64,000 bases of DNA from Chitinophaga pinensis (GTDB lineage Bacteria > Bacteroidota > Bacteroidia > Flavobacteriales_D > Crocinitomicaceae): positions 256,478-320,477 of the forward strand of contig CAMAZP010000001.1 in assembly GCA_945863605.1 (NCBI GenBank), in the 5' to 3' direction. The notes under the pieces are model-generated. The model had not been told where the DNA came from and ran no database searches. It saw nothing but the letters and a program-made list of their open reading frames with translations. Both the position numbers and the translations under genes were made by a program. The stretch's first letter is position 1; every line of letters starts with the position of its first letter. Positions 1 to 8,577 of this stretch are shown piece by piece.

Positions 1-3000
1 ATAATAACCCTTACACAACCCATAGCAGCGCTAGCTTTGACGATGAGTGTAAACAATGTCGCTTGTTTTGGTAATTCAACAGGAGCTGTTGATTTATCCG
101 TTTCAGGAGGCACAGGACCTTATAGTTACTTATGGTCAAACTCAGCGGGTACTCAAGATTTGAACAACCTTACAGCTGGAAATTATTCTGTTACTGTTAC
201 TGACAACAAAGGCTGTGTTCAAACGCTTTCTACTCTCATTACTGAACCCGCGGGACCACTTACATCTATACTTTCCGCGACTAATATTGCTTGTTTTGGC
301 AATGCGAGTGGCGCCATAGACCTCACTCCAAGCGGCGGGACACCACCTTACACTTACCTTTGGTCAACTACTGCTTCTTCCCAAGATTTGAATGGTCTAC
401 TACCTGGTATTTACAACGTCAACATCAAAGATGCAAACAATTGTACTTCGACCAATTCTGCGACTTTAACACAACCCATTGCAGCCCTTAACGCAACAGC
501 CACTTCGATCAATCCAAGCTGTTTTGGCACAACAAATGGAAGCGTTGATGTCACCGTTAGCGGTGGAACAGCACCTTATTTTTATGCGTGGTCGAATACC
601 GCCACTACTCAAGATTTAAGCTTTGTAGGCGCAGGAACTTACAATTTAGTTATTACCGATTCACAAGGTTGTACTTTCAATATTCAGCGTGTTTTAGGAC
701 AGCCAGCTCCAAATGGAATTAGCTTGAGCCCAACTGCTGTTTTATGTTACGGAGATAGTACTGGTGGTATTAATTTAAGTGTTTCAGGTGGAACTGCACC
801 TTATACCTATTCTTGGTCAACTAGCGATACAACTCAAAATATAAGTAACCTAAACGCAGGTTCATATTCCGTTACTGTTACTGATGCTCAAAGTTGTCAA
901 ATAAATGGTACTGCAACAGTTATTCAACCAAGTGCTCCTTTAGTTATTTTTGAAACACATCTTGATGCTTTGTGTGTTGGAGCTCAACAAGGATCTATTG
1001 ACTTAACTGTCATGGGCGGTACAGGAAATTACATTTATCAGTGGACCAATAATGAAACAACCGAGGATATTACAAACCTTGTTGCAGGAACTTACTCAGT
1101 TACAGTTACGGACGATAATAATTGCCAAGATACAAGCTCAATTACGATTTTAGACCCATCTAATACGATGGTTTTGTCAGAAACCCACACAAACGTTACG
1201 TGTTTTGGAGTGGATAATGGAACTGTTAATTTAAATGTAATTGGAGGGGCAGGGAATTACACTTATTTATGGAGCAACAATGCTACGACACAAGATATTT
1301 CGAATCTTGCTGCTACTAATTATTTTGTTACTGTTACTGATGGAAATAATTGTCAGTCTTTTATTTCAACTTTAATAACTACTCCACTATTACCCCTAAG
1401 TATAACAGGATTTAGAACAGATATTAGTTGTTTCGGTGAAGCATCTGGTAGCATAACACTTACTACTTTTGGAGGAACACAACCATACAATTACACATGG
1501 AATACTGGAGCAACAACTGAGGATTTGATTGGATTGAATCAAGGTGTTTATACCTTGATTGTAAATGATATGAATAACTGTATAGCTAACTATAGTACGA
1601 CAATTTATGAACCACTAGATTTAGTAATTGGTCAAGCCGTAACATCTGTTAGTTGTATAAATGGAAATGATGGTGCAATTGATATGACACCTGCTGGAGG
1701 AATTACACCTTACACCTATCAATGGAGCAACAACCAAATTACCCAAGACATTAGCGGACTTGTGGCAGGGACTTACCAAATTATTTTACGTGATTTTAAT
1801 AATTGCTTGGATACATTAGATATCACAGTGAGCGAACCTGCAGCAGCGATTGGTTTGTTTGAAGTTCATAATGATATAAGTTGTTTTGGAGGAAGTAATG
1901 GAAGCATCTTCGTTGCCGCAAATGGAGGAAATTTGAATTTCACGTATGCTTGGAGCAATGGTTCGACGGGTAATGTGATCAATAATTTGGTCGTAGGAAC
2001 TTATACCGTTACTGTAACTGATATTAAAAATTGCACGAATACTTTCTCTATTCCAATTTCACAACCTATTTCACCACTTATGCTTTCAGCTTCTACGACC
2101 TCGGTTTTGTGTCATGGAGAAAGTACAGGTTCAGCAACCGTAACCGCAAGTGGTGGAACGCCGAACTACACCTACTTATGGAACAATTCGTCCACGCAAG
2201 CCACAGCAACAAATCTTACTCAAGGACTATATTCCGTTGTGGTAAAAGACGCAAATAATTGTGAAAAAACAACTTCAATTCAAGTAACGCAACCAACACC
2301 ACTATCTACACAGACAGACTCTTTAGATGTCCTTTGTTTTGGCGATTCAACGGGTCGCGTACGCACCATACCGCAAGGAGGAGTAGGGAATTACACTTAT
2401 AGTTGGACCTCAAGTAGTCACCCAATCATCACAACGATAATGCCTTCTAACTTGTCGATTGTTAACAATTTACCTGCAGGAATTTATACGGTTGAAGTGA
2501 GAGATGGTAACCAATGTTTAGTTGTTGATTCAACCGTGATTAATCAACCAGATACTGCTATTTTACTTTCAATTACTCAAATCGATAATCTGTGTTTTGG
2601 TGATTCTTTGGGAAGTATTCAGGTCACTACTACAGGTGGAACAGCTCCTTATGTTTACAATTGGTCAACTAATGAAACAACTGAAGATATTGATTCATTA
2701 GGAGTTGGGAATTACTTTTTAACAGTAAATGATAACAATAATTGTATTGAAGCAATAAGCACCACAATCTCTTCGCCAACGCAACTTACTGAAACAAATG
2801 TAATCACAAATGTCAACTGTTTTGGAGAAAATAATGGTGCGATTGACCTAACGATAACTGGTGGTGTTTCACCTTATATTTACCTTTGGAACACAGGCGA
2901 TACTACCCAAGACATTGATTCTTTAATTGCTGGAACATATACTATTGATGTGCTTGATTCCAATAATTGTTTAGCGATTTTTAGTTTTACAGTGACTGAA

Positions 3001-4722
3001 CCACCACTTTTAACACTCGCGCTTACACAAGTTAACGTGGCTTGTTTTGGAGCAAGTACCGCTTCTATTGATCTAAACGTAACAGGCGGAACAACACCTT
3101 ACAACTATACGTGGAATAATTCACAATTCATAGAAGACATCAGCGGTTTACCAATCGGAACATATGAGGTAATTGTTGCTGATCAACACAATTGTACGGA
3201 TAGTATTTCAACTACAATTACCCAACCACAAGCACCAATTGCACTATCAGAAACACACTTAGATATCTTGTGTCATGCAGCTTCAACAGGTGCAATAGAT
3301 GTCGAAGTAACAGGTGGAACACCTAGCTTAACATCTGGCTATACTTACAATTGGAACAATGGATTTGCGTTCACTCAAGATATAGCAATTCTCCCCTTTG
3401 GAACCTATAAATTAATTGTAAGTGACAGCTTAAATTGTGTGGATTCCATTGAAGTAATTCTAACTCAACCACAAGCACCTATTGATATTCAGTATCTTGT
3501 GCAAAATGTACTTTGCTTCAGCGATTCAACAGGACATATCACTGCAACGATTACAGGCGGAACCTCACCGTACACTTTCTTATGGAACACAAACGATTCC
3601 GTGAGTCTATACATTGATTCCTTGCCAATTGGAACTTATACACTCACAGTAACAGATACCAATAATTGTGTATATGCTGAAAATGTAAGTGTCACTCAAC
3701 CGGTCGCTCCTTTATTTGCAACTTATACAGCTATTCAACCACAATGTTTTGGTTACAGCAACGGACAATTGATAGCAAATCCAATAGGAGGAACAGCGCC
3801 ATATAGCTTTGTTTGGAGTAATGGTGACACAAATCAAACCAACGATTCTATTCCAAAAGGAACTTACAACCTTACCGTTACAGATGCAAACGGTTGTAGC
3901 TTTGACACGTTGTGTGTTTTGGACGAACCGCCACTTTTAAGTGTTTCTTTCGATGCTGACATTATCTTGGGTTGTAGTCCTTTACAAGTTACCTTTACGA
4001 ATACTTCGGAGACTAATATCGCATGCCAATGGCAATTTGGAGATGGTAACACATACAATTTATGTGACAGTGTAGTGAATATTTACCAAGCTGGTGGAAA
4101 TTATGATGTAACCTTGACAGTGACAGATATCAATAGTTGTTCGAACTTTGTGACATATGATGATTTTATTACTGTTTATCAGTCACCAACAGCAGAAATT
4201 TTAGCTGACCCAACATATTTATTTGCCGGAAACGACCAAACAACCATCACCAATCTAAGTGTGGGAGCAGAATTTTATATCTGGAATATGGGTGACAACC
4301 CTGTGAATCATTACTATTTCGAACCAGGGAATTACACATATACAGCCAATCTTTCAGATACATTTATGATCACTTTGATTGCGATTTCGAGTGATAATTG
4401 TCCAGATACGGCTTACCAACAAATTATTTTTGATAATGATCCATTTTATTATGCACCGAATACCTTTATTCCTGATGACAATAGTTTAAATGATGTTTGG
4501 AATGTTGTTTTCTCAAGTCCAGAGGATGTTAAGAAATATAAAATGCAAATTTTTGACCGTTGGGGAGAATTGATCTTTGAAACTACAAACATCTACCAAG
4601 GTTGGGAAGGAACGTATAGAAATAATCATTGTCAAGTTGGTACTTACGTATGGAAATTGACTTTTTCTTGGGATGATTACCGAACTTTCCAAAAGATTGG
4701 ACACGTAAATTTATTAAGGTAA
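1..4722 (+). CDS. Giant SprB-repeat surface adhesin, 5'-truncated by window edge, with PKD domain and T9SS type-B (gliding motility-associated) C-terminal domain
   Basis: Reading frame is open from base 1 (IITLTQPIAALALTMSV...). About 17 units of the form CFGxxxGxIDLTVSGGTxPYxYxWSNxxTTQDIxxLxAGTYxVTVTDxNxC...TQP, then GCSPLQVTFTNTSE...WQFGDG (PKD-like), then YAPNTFIPDDNSLNDVW...FDRWGELIFET...GWEGTYRN...GTYVWKLTF (CHU_C/type-B CTD). Confidence 0.92.
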   Translation: MITLTQPIAALALTMSVNNVACFGNSTGAVDLSVSGGTGPYSYLWSNSAGTQDLNNLTAGNYSVTVTDNKGCVQTLSTLITEPAGPLTSILSATNIACFGNASGAIDLTPSGGTPPYTYLWSTTASSQDLNGLLPGIYNVNIKDANNCTSTNSATLTQPIAALNATATSINPSCFGTTNGSVDVTVSGGTAPYFYAWSNTATTQDLSFVGAGTYNLVITDSQGCTFNIQRVLGQPAPNGISLSPTAVLCYGDSTGGINLSVSGGTAPYTYSWSTSDTTQNISNLNAGSYSVTVTDAQSCQINGTATVIQPSAPLVIFETHLDALCVGAQQGSIDLTVMGGTGNYIYQWTNNETTEDITNLVAGTYSVTVTDDNNCQDTSSITILDPSNTMVLSETHTNVTCFGVDNGTVNLNVIGGAGNYTYLWSNNATTQDISNLAATNYFVTVTDGNNCQSFISTLITTPLLPLSITGFRTDISCFGEASGSITLTTFGGTQPYNYTWNTGATTEDLIGLNQGVYTLIVNDMNNCIANYSTTIYEPLDLVIGQAVTSVSCINGNDGAIDMTPAGGITPYTYQWSNNQITQDISGLVAGTYQIILRDFNNCLDTLDITVSEPAAAIGLFEVHNDISCFGGSNGSIFVAANGGNLNFTYAWSNGSTGNVINNLVVGTYTVTVTDIKNCTNTFSIPISQPISPLMLSASTTSVLCHGESTGSATVTASGGTPNYTYLWNNSSTQATATNLTQGLYSVVVKDANNCEKTTSIQVTQPTPLSTQTDSLDVLCFGDSTGRVRTIPQGGVGNYTYSWTSSSHPIITTIMPSNLSIVNNLPAGIYTVEVRDGNQCLVVDSTVINQPDTAILLSITQIDNLCFGDSLGSIQVTTTGGTAPYVYNWSTNETTEDIDSLGVGNYFLTVNDNNNCIEAISTTISSPTQLTETNVITNVNCFGENNGAIDLTITGGVSPYIYLWNTGDTTQDIDSLIAGTYTIDVLDSNNCLAIFSFTVTEPPLLTLALTQVNVACFGASTASIDLNVTGGTTPYNYTWNNSQFIEDISGLPIGTYEVIVADQHNCTDSISTTITQPQAPIALSETHLDILCHAASTGAIDVEVTGGTPSLTSGYTYNWNNGFAFTQDIAILPFGTYKLIVSDSLNCVDSIEVILTQPQAPIDIQYLVQNVLCFSDSTGHITATITGGTSPYTFLWNTNDSVSLYIDSLPIGTYTLTVTDTNNCVYAENVSVTQPVAPLFATYTAIQPQCFGYSNGQLIANPIGGTAPYSFVWSNGDTNQTNDSIPKGTYNLTVTDANGCSFDTLCVLDEPPLLSVSFDADIILGCSPLQVTFTNTSETNIACQWQFGDGNTYNLCDSVVNIYQAGGNYDVTLTVTDINSCSNFVTYDDFITVYQSPTAEILADPTYLFAGNDQTTITNLSVGAEFYIWNMGDNPVNHYYFEPGNYTYTANLSDTFMITLIAISSDNCPDTAYQQIIFDNDPFYYAPNTFIPDDNSLNDVWNVVFSSPEDVKKYKMQIFDRWGELIFETTNIYQGWEGTYRNNHCQVGTYVWKLTFSWDDYRTFQKIGHVNLLR
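37..3930 (+). repeat. Tandem protein-coding SprB repeats (~78-80 aa units, ~17 copies)
   Basis: Recurring C-F-G...GG-T-x-P-Y-x-Y-x-W...G-T-Y...TD-x-N-x-C pattern; copies diverged at DNA level. Confidence 0.9.
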
Positions 4723-4733
4723 GTTTTGATAAT

Positions 4734-4765
4734 AAAAAAAGCCAACATAAATGGATTATATTGGC
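4734..4765 (-). terminator. Rho-independent terminator downstream of tRNA-Lys
   Basis: On minus strand GCCAATATAA-TCCAT-TTATGTTGGC followed by TTTTTTT; 10-bp stem with one wobble pair. Confidence 0.75.
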
Positions 4766-4773
4766 TCTAGGAG

Positions 4774-4846
4774 TGATTTCGCTGGGATTCGAACCCAGGG
4801 CCCATACATTAAAAGTGTATTGCTCTACCAGCTGAGCTACGAAATC
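4774..4846 (-). tRNA. tRNA-Lys (anticodon UUU)
   Basis: Minus strand GATTTCGTAGCTCAGCTGGTAGAGCAATACACTTTTAATGTATGGGCCCTGGGTTCGAATCCCAGCGAAATCA; 7-bp acceptor stem, T-loop GTTCGAATC, anticodon loop CTTTTAA. Confidence 0.95.
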
Positions 4847-4938
4847 GTTTTAGCGGGTGCAAAGTTACTTTATTATTCTAATTCTACAAGTAAAATTTAA
4901 TTATTTTTGTTTATAAGTTTAAAATTTATTTTAAGTTA

Positions 4939-5493
4939 TTGAAAATCAGATTGAATTTGGAAAAAGATAAACATATTTTTTTAATAGGATTCATGGGAAG
5001 TGGAAAAACTTCCTTGGGTAAACTTGTTGCTAAAAATTTTAAATTAGAATTTATTGATACAGATAGGTTTATTGAAAAACAAGAAAATTCGAAAATTCAA
5101 GAAATTTTTGATGAAAAGGGAGAAAATTATTTTCGAAAATTGGAACATGAATTTATCTTGAATTTACCTCAATTTATAAAGCCTACAGTATTTTCAACAG
5201 GTGGAGGTATGCCAATTTATAATGATAATCTCTCCATAATGAAAAAACATGGAATAGTTGTTTTTTTAGATATTACAATTGGAAAATTACATTCTAGATT
5301 AAAAAATGATAAAAAGAGACCGTTACTTCAAGTTGATGAAAATCTTTACGAATTTATTACAAGAGAATTTAACGTACGTTTACCAATTTATTCTCAAGCA
5401 CATATCATTGAAGATGCAGGGATAAAAAAAAATGAAATTGTTGTAAATTTGCTATCTAAAATTAATTCATTCAAGTTTTCAAATGAATCTTGA
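4939..5493 (+). CDS. aroK: Shikimate kinase
   Basis: IFLIGFMGSGKTSLGKLVA Walker A, FIDTDRFIE, FSTGGGMP, LKNDKKRPLL; start appears to be TTG. Confidence 0.9.
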   Translation: MKIRLNLEKDKHIFLIGFMGSGKTSLGKLVAKNFKLEFIDTDRFIEKQENSKIQEIFDEKGENYFRKLEHEFILNLPQFIKPTVFSTGGGMPIYNDNLSIMKKHGIVVFLDITIGKLHSRLKNDKKRPLLQVDENLYEFITREFNVRLPIYSQAHIIEDAGIKKNEIVVNLLSKINSFKFSNES

Positions 5494-5559
5494 ATTAAAT
5501 AAAAACAGCTAATATAAAATGAGTCGGTAAAAAATAAATTAGCTTTCTTAATTTCTACT

Positions 5560-5567
5560 TACTTTTG
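5560..5567 (+). promoter_or_regulatory. Candidate Bacteroidota -7 element (TACTTTTG) for mtaB
   Basis: Matches TAnnTTTG; lies 8 bp upstream of the ATG at 5575. Confidence 0.35.
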
Positions 5568-5574
5568 TAGTTGA

Positions 5575-6897
5575 ATGAATCAGTTTAAAAAAGTAGCATT
5601 TTATACCCTTGGTTGCAAGTTGAATTTTTCAGAAACTTCAACGATTTCTCGCTTATTTGAGGAAGCAGGTTTTGCGAAAGTAGAATTTGAAGAAACCCCA
5701 GATGTGTATGTCATTAACACCTGTTCGGTTACTGAAAATGCAGACAAAAAGTGCAAACAATTAGTGAAACGTGCACAGAAAATCAATCCTGAATCTTTTA
5801 TTGTTATTGTCGGATGTTATGCACAATTGAAACCAGAAGAAATTGCAAAAATACATGGAGTTGATTTGGTACTTGGTGCCAATGAAAAATTTAACATATT
5901 AAAGCACTTAGAAAATAAAAATTCAAAACTTGAAATCACTGAAGTTTCTTTTGATAATATCAAGAATACCAAAGAATTCGTACCTTCCTATTCTATTGGT
6001 GACCGTACACGTTCATTTCTAAAAGTACAAGACGGTTGTGATTACTTTTGCTCGTTTTGTACCATTCCATTAGCGAGAGGAAAGAGTAGAAATGCTTCAG
6101 TTGCTGAAACGGTTTTAGAAGCAGAAAAAATTGCTAAAACTGCTGTTAAAGAAGTCGTTCTTACTGGTGTAAATATTGGCGATTTTGGTCAAGGAGAAGG
6201 AGAAAATTTCTTTGATTTAATTAAAGAATTAGATAACATAGATGGAATTGACCGTTTTCGGATTTCATCCATAGAACCCAACTTACTTTCAAACGAAATC
6301 ATTGATTTTTGCTTGAAAGATTCAAAAAGATTTGTTCCCCATTTTCATATTCCATTACAATCAGGTAGCGATCGATTACTCAAGTTAATGCGTAGAAAAT
6401 ATGAACGTGCTTTGTATGCTCAGCGCGTGATTCAAATCAAATCCATACGTCCTGATGCATGTATTGGAGTAGACGTAATCGTTGGTTTTCCTGGTGAAAC
6501 TGATGAAGATTTTATGGACAGTGTAAACTTTTTGAAAGATTTGGATGTTAGCTACTTACACGTATTTACCTATTCTGAACGTGCAAACACAGGTGCACCA
6601 AAATTAGGTGAAAAAGTACCTATGGAAGTTCGTCGCGAAAGAAGCAAACAATTACATCTGTTGTCAGACAGAAAGAAACGTCAATTCTACACCGAAAATA
6701 GTGGAACGGAACGAACTGTACTCTTTGAACACGAAGAAGATGAAGGAATTATGTATGGTTTTACAGAGAATTATATCAAAGTGAAATTTCCATATCAGCA
6801 AGAATTAACCAATACATTTCAGAAAATTCGCCTTACAGAAATCGATAGAGATGGAATTATGAAATGTGAATTAATAGAAAATTTAGTTACAATTTAG
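5575..6897 (+). CDS. mtaB: tRNA (N6-L-threonylcarbamoyladenosine(37)-C2)-methylthiotransferase MtaB
   Basis: YTLGCKLNFSET, NTCSVTENADKKCKQ, QDGCDYFCSFCTIPLARGKSRN radical-SAM CxxxCxxC, HIPLQSGSDRLLKLMRRKY. Confidence 0.92.
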   Translation: MNQFKKVAFYTLGCKLNFSETSTISRLFEEAGFAKVEFEETPDVYVINTCSVTENADKKCKQLVKRAQKINPESFIVIVGCYAQLKPEEIAKIHGVDLVLGANEKFNILKHLENKNSKLEITEVSFDNIKNTKEFVPSYSIGDRTRSFLKVQDGCDYFCSFCTIPLARGKSRNASVAETVLEAEKIAKTAVKEVVLTGVNIGDFGQGEGENFFDLIKELDNIDGIDRFRISSIEPNLLSNEIIDFCLKDSKRFVPHFHIPLQSGSDRLLKLMRRKYERALYAQRVIQIKSIRPDACIGVDVIVGFPGETDEDFMDSVNFLKDLDVSYLHVFTYSERANTGAPKLGEKVPMEVRRERSKQLHLLSDRKKRQFYTENSGTERTVLFEHEEDEGIMYGFTENYIKVKFPYQQELTNTFQKIRLTEIDRDGIMKCELIENLVTI

Positions 6898-6901
6898 AAA
6901 A

Positions 6902-7333
6902 ATGAAGCCAATTTATATTACACGAAGAGAGACCTTTAACGCTGCACATAAATTATGGCGAGAAGAATGGTCACCTGAGAAAAATTATGAAGTTTTCGGA
7001 AAATGTTCCAACAATAATTGGCATGGACACAACTTTCAACTATTTGTGACAGTGAAAGGAATTCCAAATGAAGAAACGGGGTTTGTGATTAACTTAAAAA
7101 CATTAAGTAAAATACTGAAGGAAAAAGTAATTGAGGAAATCGATCACAAAAATTTGAATTTAGATGTTCCATTCTTAAAAGGAATAATGGCATCAACAGA
7201 AAATATAGCGATTGCGATTTGGGATTTAATTGAAGAAGATGTTCGTCAGAATGGTGGTGAATTGGCTCATATCAGAATCATCGAAACGGAAAATAATTTT
7301 GTAGATTATTACGGAGGAAAAGAGCCGTTTTAA
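6902..7333 (+). CDS. 6-carboxytetrahydropterin synthase / 6-pyruvoyltetrahydropterin synthase family
   Basis: FNAAHKL, GKCSNNNWHGHNFQLFVTVKG, DHKNLNLDVPFLKGIMASTENIA, ETENNFVDY. Confidence 0.88.
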   Translation: MKPIYITRRETFNAAHKLWREEWSPEKNYEVFGKCSNNNWHGHNFQLFVTVKGIPNEETGFVINLKTLSKILKEKVIEEIDHKNLNLDVPFLKGIMASTENIAIAIWDLIEEDVRQNGGELAHIRIIETENNFVDYYGGKEPF

Positions 7334-7362
7334 GTTGTAATTCAAACTAAAAAAAAACAATT

Positions 7363-7929
7363 TTGGAAAATAAAATATTAGAAGAGAATTACCTTTCAAT
7401 CATCAAAGCCTTGGGTGAAAATCCAGAGCGCGAAGGTTTACTAAAAACCCCTGAACGTGTTGCTAAAGCGATGCAATTCCTAACAAATGGTTACGATATA
7501 AATCCCGATGATTTAATCAATCAAGCGATATTTCACGAAGAATATTCTGAAATGGTGTTAGTGAAATCTATTGAGGTTTATTCCCTTTGTGAGCACCACA
7601 TGTTGCCATTTTTTGGTAAAGCGCATATTGCCTATATTCCTGATGGAAAAATTGTTGGTTTGAGTAAAATCCCACGAGTAGTGGATGCGTATTCAAGACG
7701 TTTACAAGTGCAAGAACGTTTGACAATTGAAATAAGAGATTGTATTCAGCGTACCTTGGAACCAAAAGGTGTGGCAGTTGTGATTGAATGTTCACACATG
7801 TGTATGCAAATGCGTGGCGTACAAAAACAAAATTCTGTAACAACTACAAGCGCATTTACTGGTCTTTTCCTAGAAAACGATGCAACACGTAAAGAATTTA
7901 TTAATTTGATTCAAGCGAAATTGCATTAG
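7363..7929 (+). CDS. folE: GTP cyclohydrolase I
   Basis: [79 protein letters not shown] start. Confidence 0.95.
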   Translation: MENKILEENYLSIIKALGENPEREGLLKTPERVAKAMQFLTNGYDINPDDLINQAIFHEEYSEMVLVKSIEVYSLCEHHMLPFFGKAHIAYIPDGKIVGLSKIPRVVDAYSRRLQVQERLTIEIRDCIQRTLEPKGVAVVIECSHMCMQMRGVQKQNSVTTTSAFTGLFLENDATRKEFINLIQAKLH

Positions 7930-7953
7930 TTGTTTTAAAAAGCAGTTTAAAAA

Positions 7954-8412
7954 TTATTGTATACTTAAAATCTCTGTCGATTTTCCATTAAAAAGGATAC
8001 ATTCACCTTTCGTTTTTCCTAAAAGCAACTCTCCAATTGGCGCTTTTGGATTGATGGCAAAAATTGAAAAACTTTCCATTTTGATGGTGCCAATTCCAAC
8101 AGAGAAATAATACCAACCATTATTTGTTTCTACTAAACTGCCTAAACCAATTTTAGTATGAGAGGTTGTAGGATTAATTTTTTGTAAATTTTCTTGAATC
8201 GTCAATAATTCATTGATTTGTTTAGTCAATTTTTCTTGTTCTAACTGCGCCATTGCAACGCCTGTTTCGTGCTTATCACCAGCTGAATTTTTAGAATCAT
8301 TTCGAGATGCAGCATCAAACATTTCTTGAAGAATCGATTTTAAATTTCTAATTCTCAGATTTACTTCGTTACAAACGTTTTGGTAAACTATTTTTTTATT
8401 TAAAACTGACAT
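7954..8412 (-). CDS. GreA/GreB-family (C-terminal domain) protein
   Basis: Coiled N-terminal half with SAGDKHETGVAMAQLEQE, then IGLGSLVETNNGWYYFSVGIG...INPKAPIGELLLGKTKGE. Confidence 0.65.
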   Translation of the reverse strand: MSVLNKKIVYQNVCNEVNLRIRNLKSILQEMFDAASRNDSKNSAGDKHETGVAMAQLEQEKLTKQINELLTIQENLQKINPTTSHTKIGLGSLVETNNGWYYFSVGIGTIKMESFSIFAINPKAPIGELLLGKTKGECILFNGKSTEILSIQ

Positions 8413-8577
8413 TTATTTATGTTTTGTTTATCAAATTATGATTATCGGTTGATTACAAAGTAAACGAATATTGAAGAGAGTTAGAAAATTTATAGTTTAA
8501 TTCATAGTTATATTTCAAAGTAACAATTATCTCTAATTTTACATTTTCGTTTTAAAGTATCAAAAGCAAAATTTTCA

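Noticed and set aside
37-3930. Regularly spaced DNA repeats as a CRISPR array
   Set aside because: The ~234-bp periodicity is protein-coding (SprB repeats), DNA copies are diverged, and no cas genes are present.
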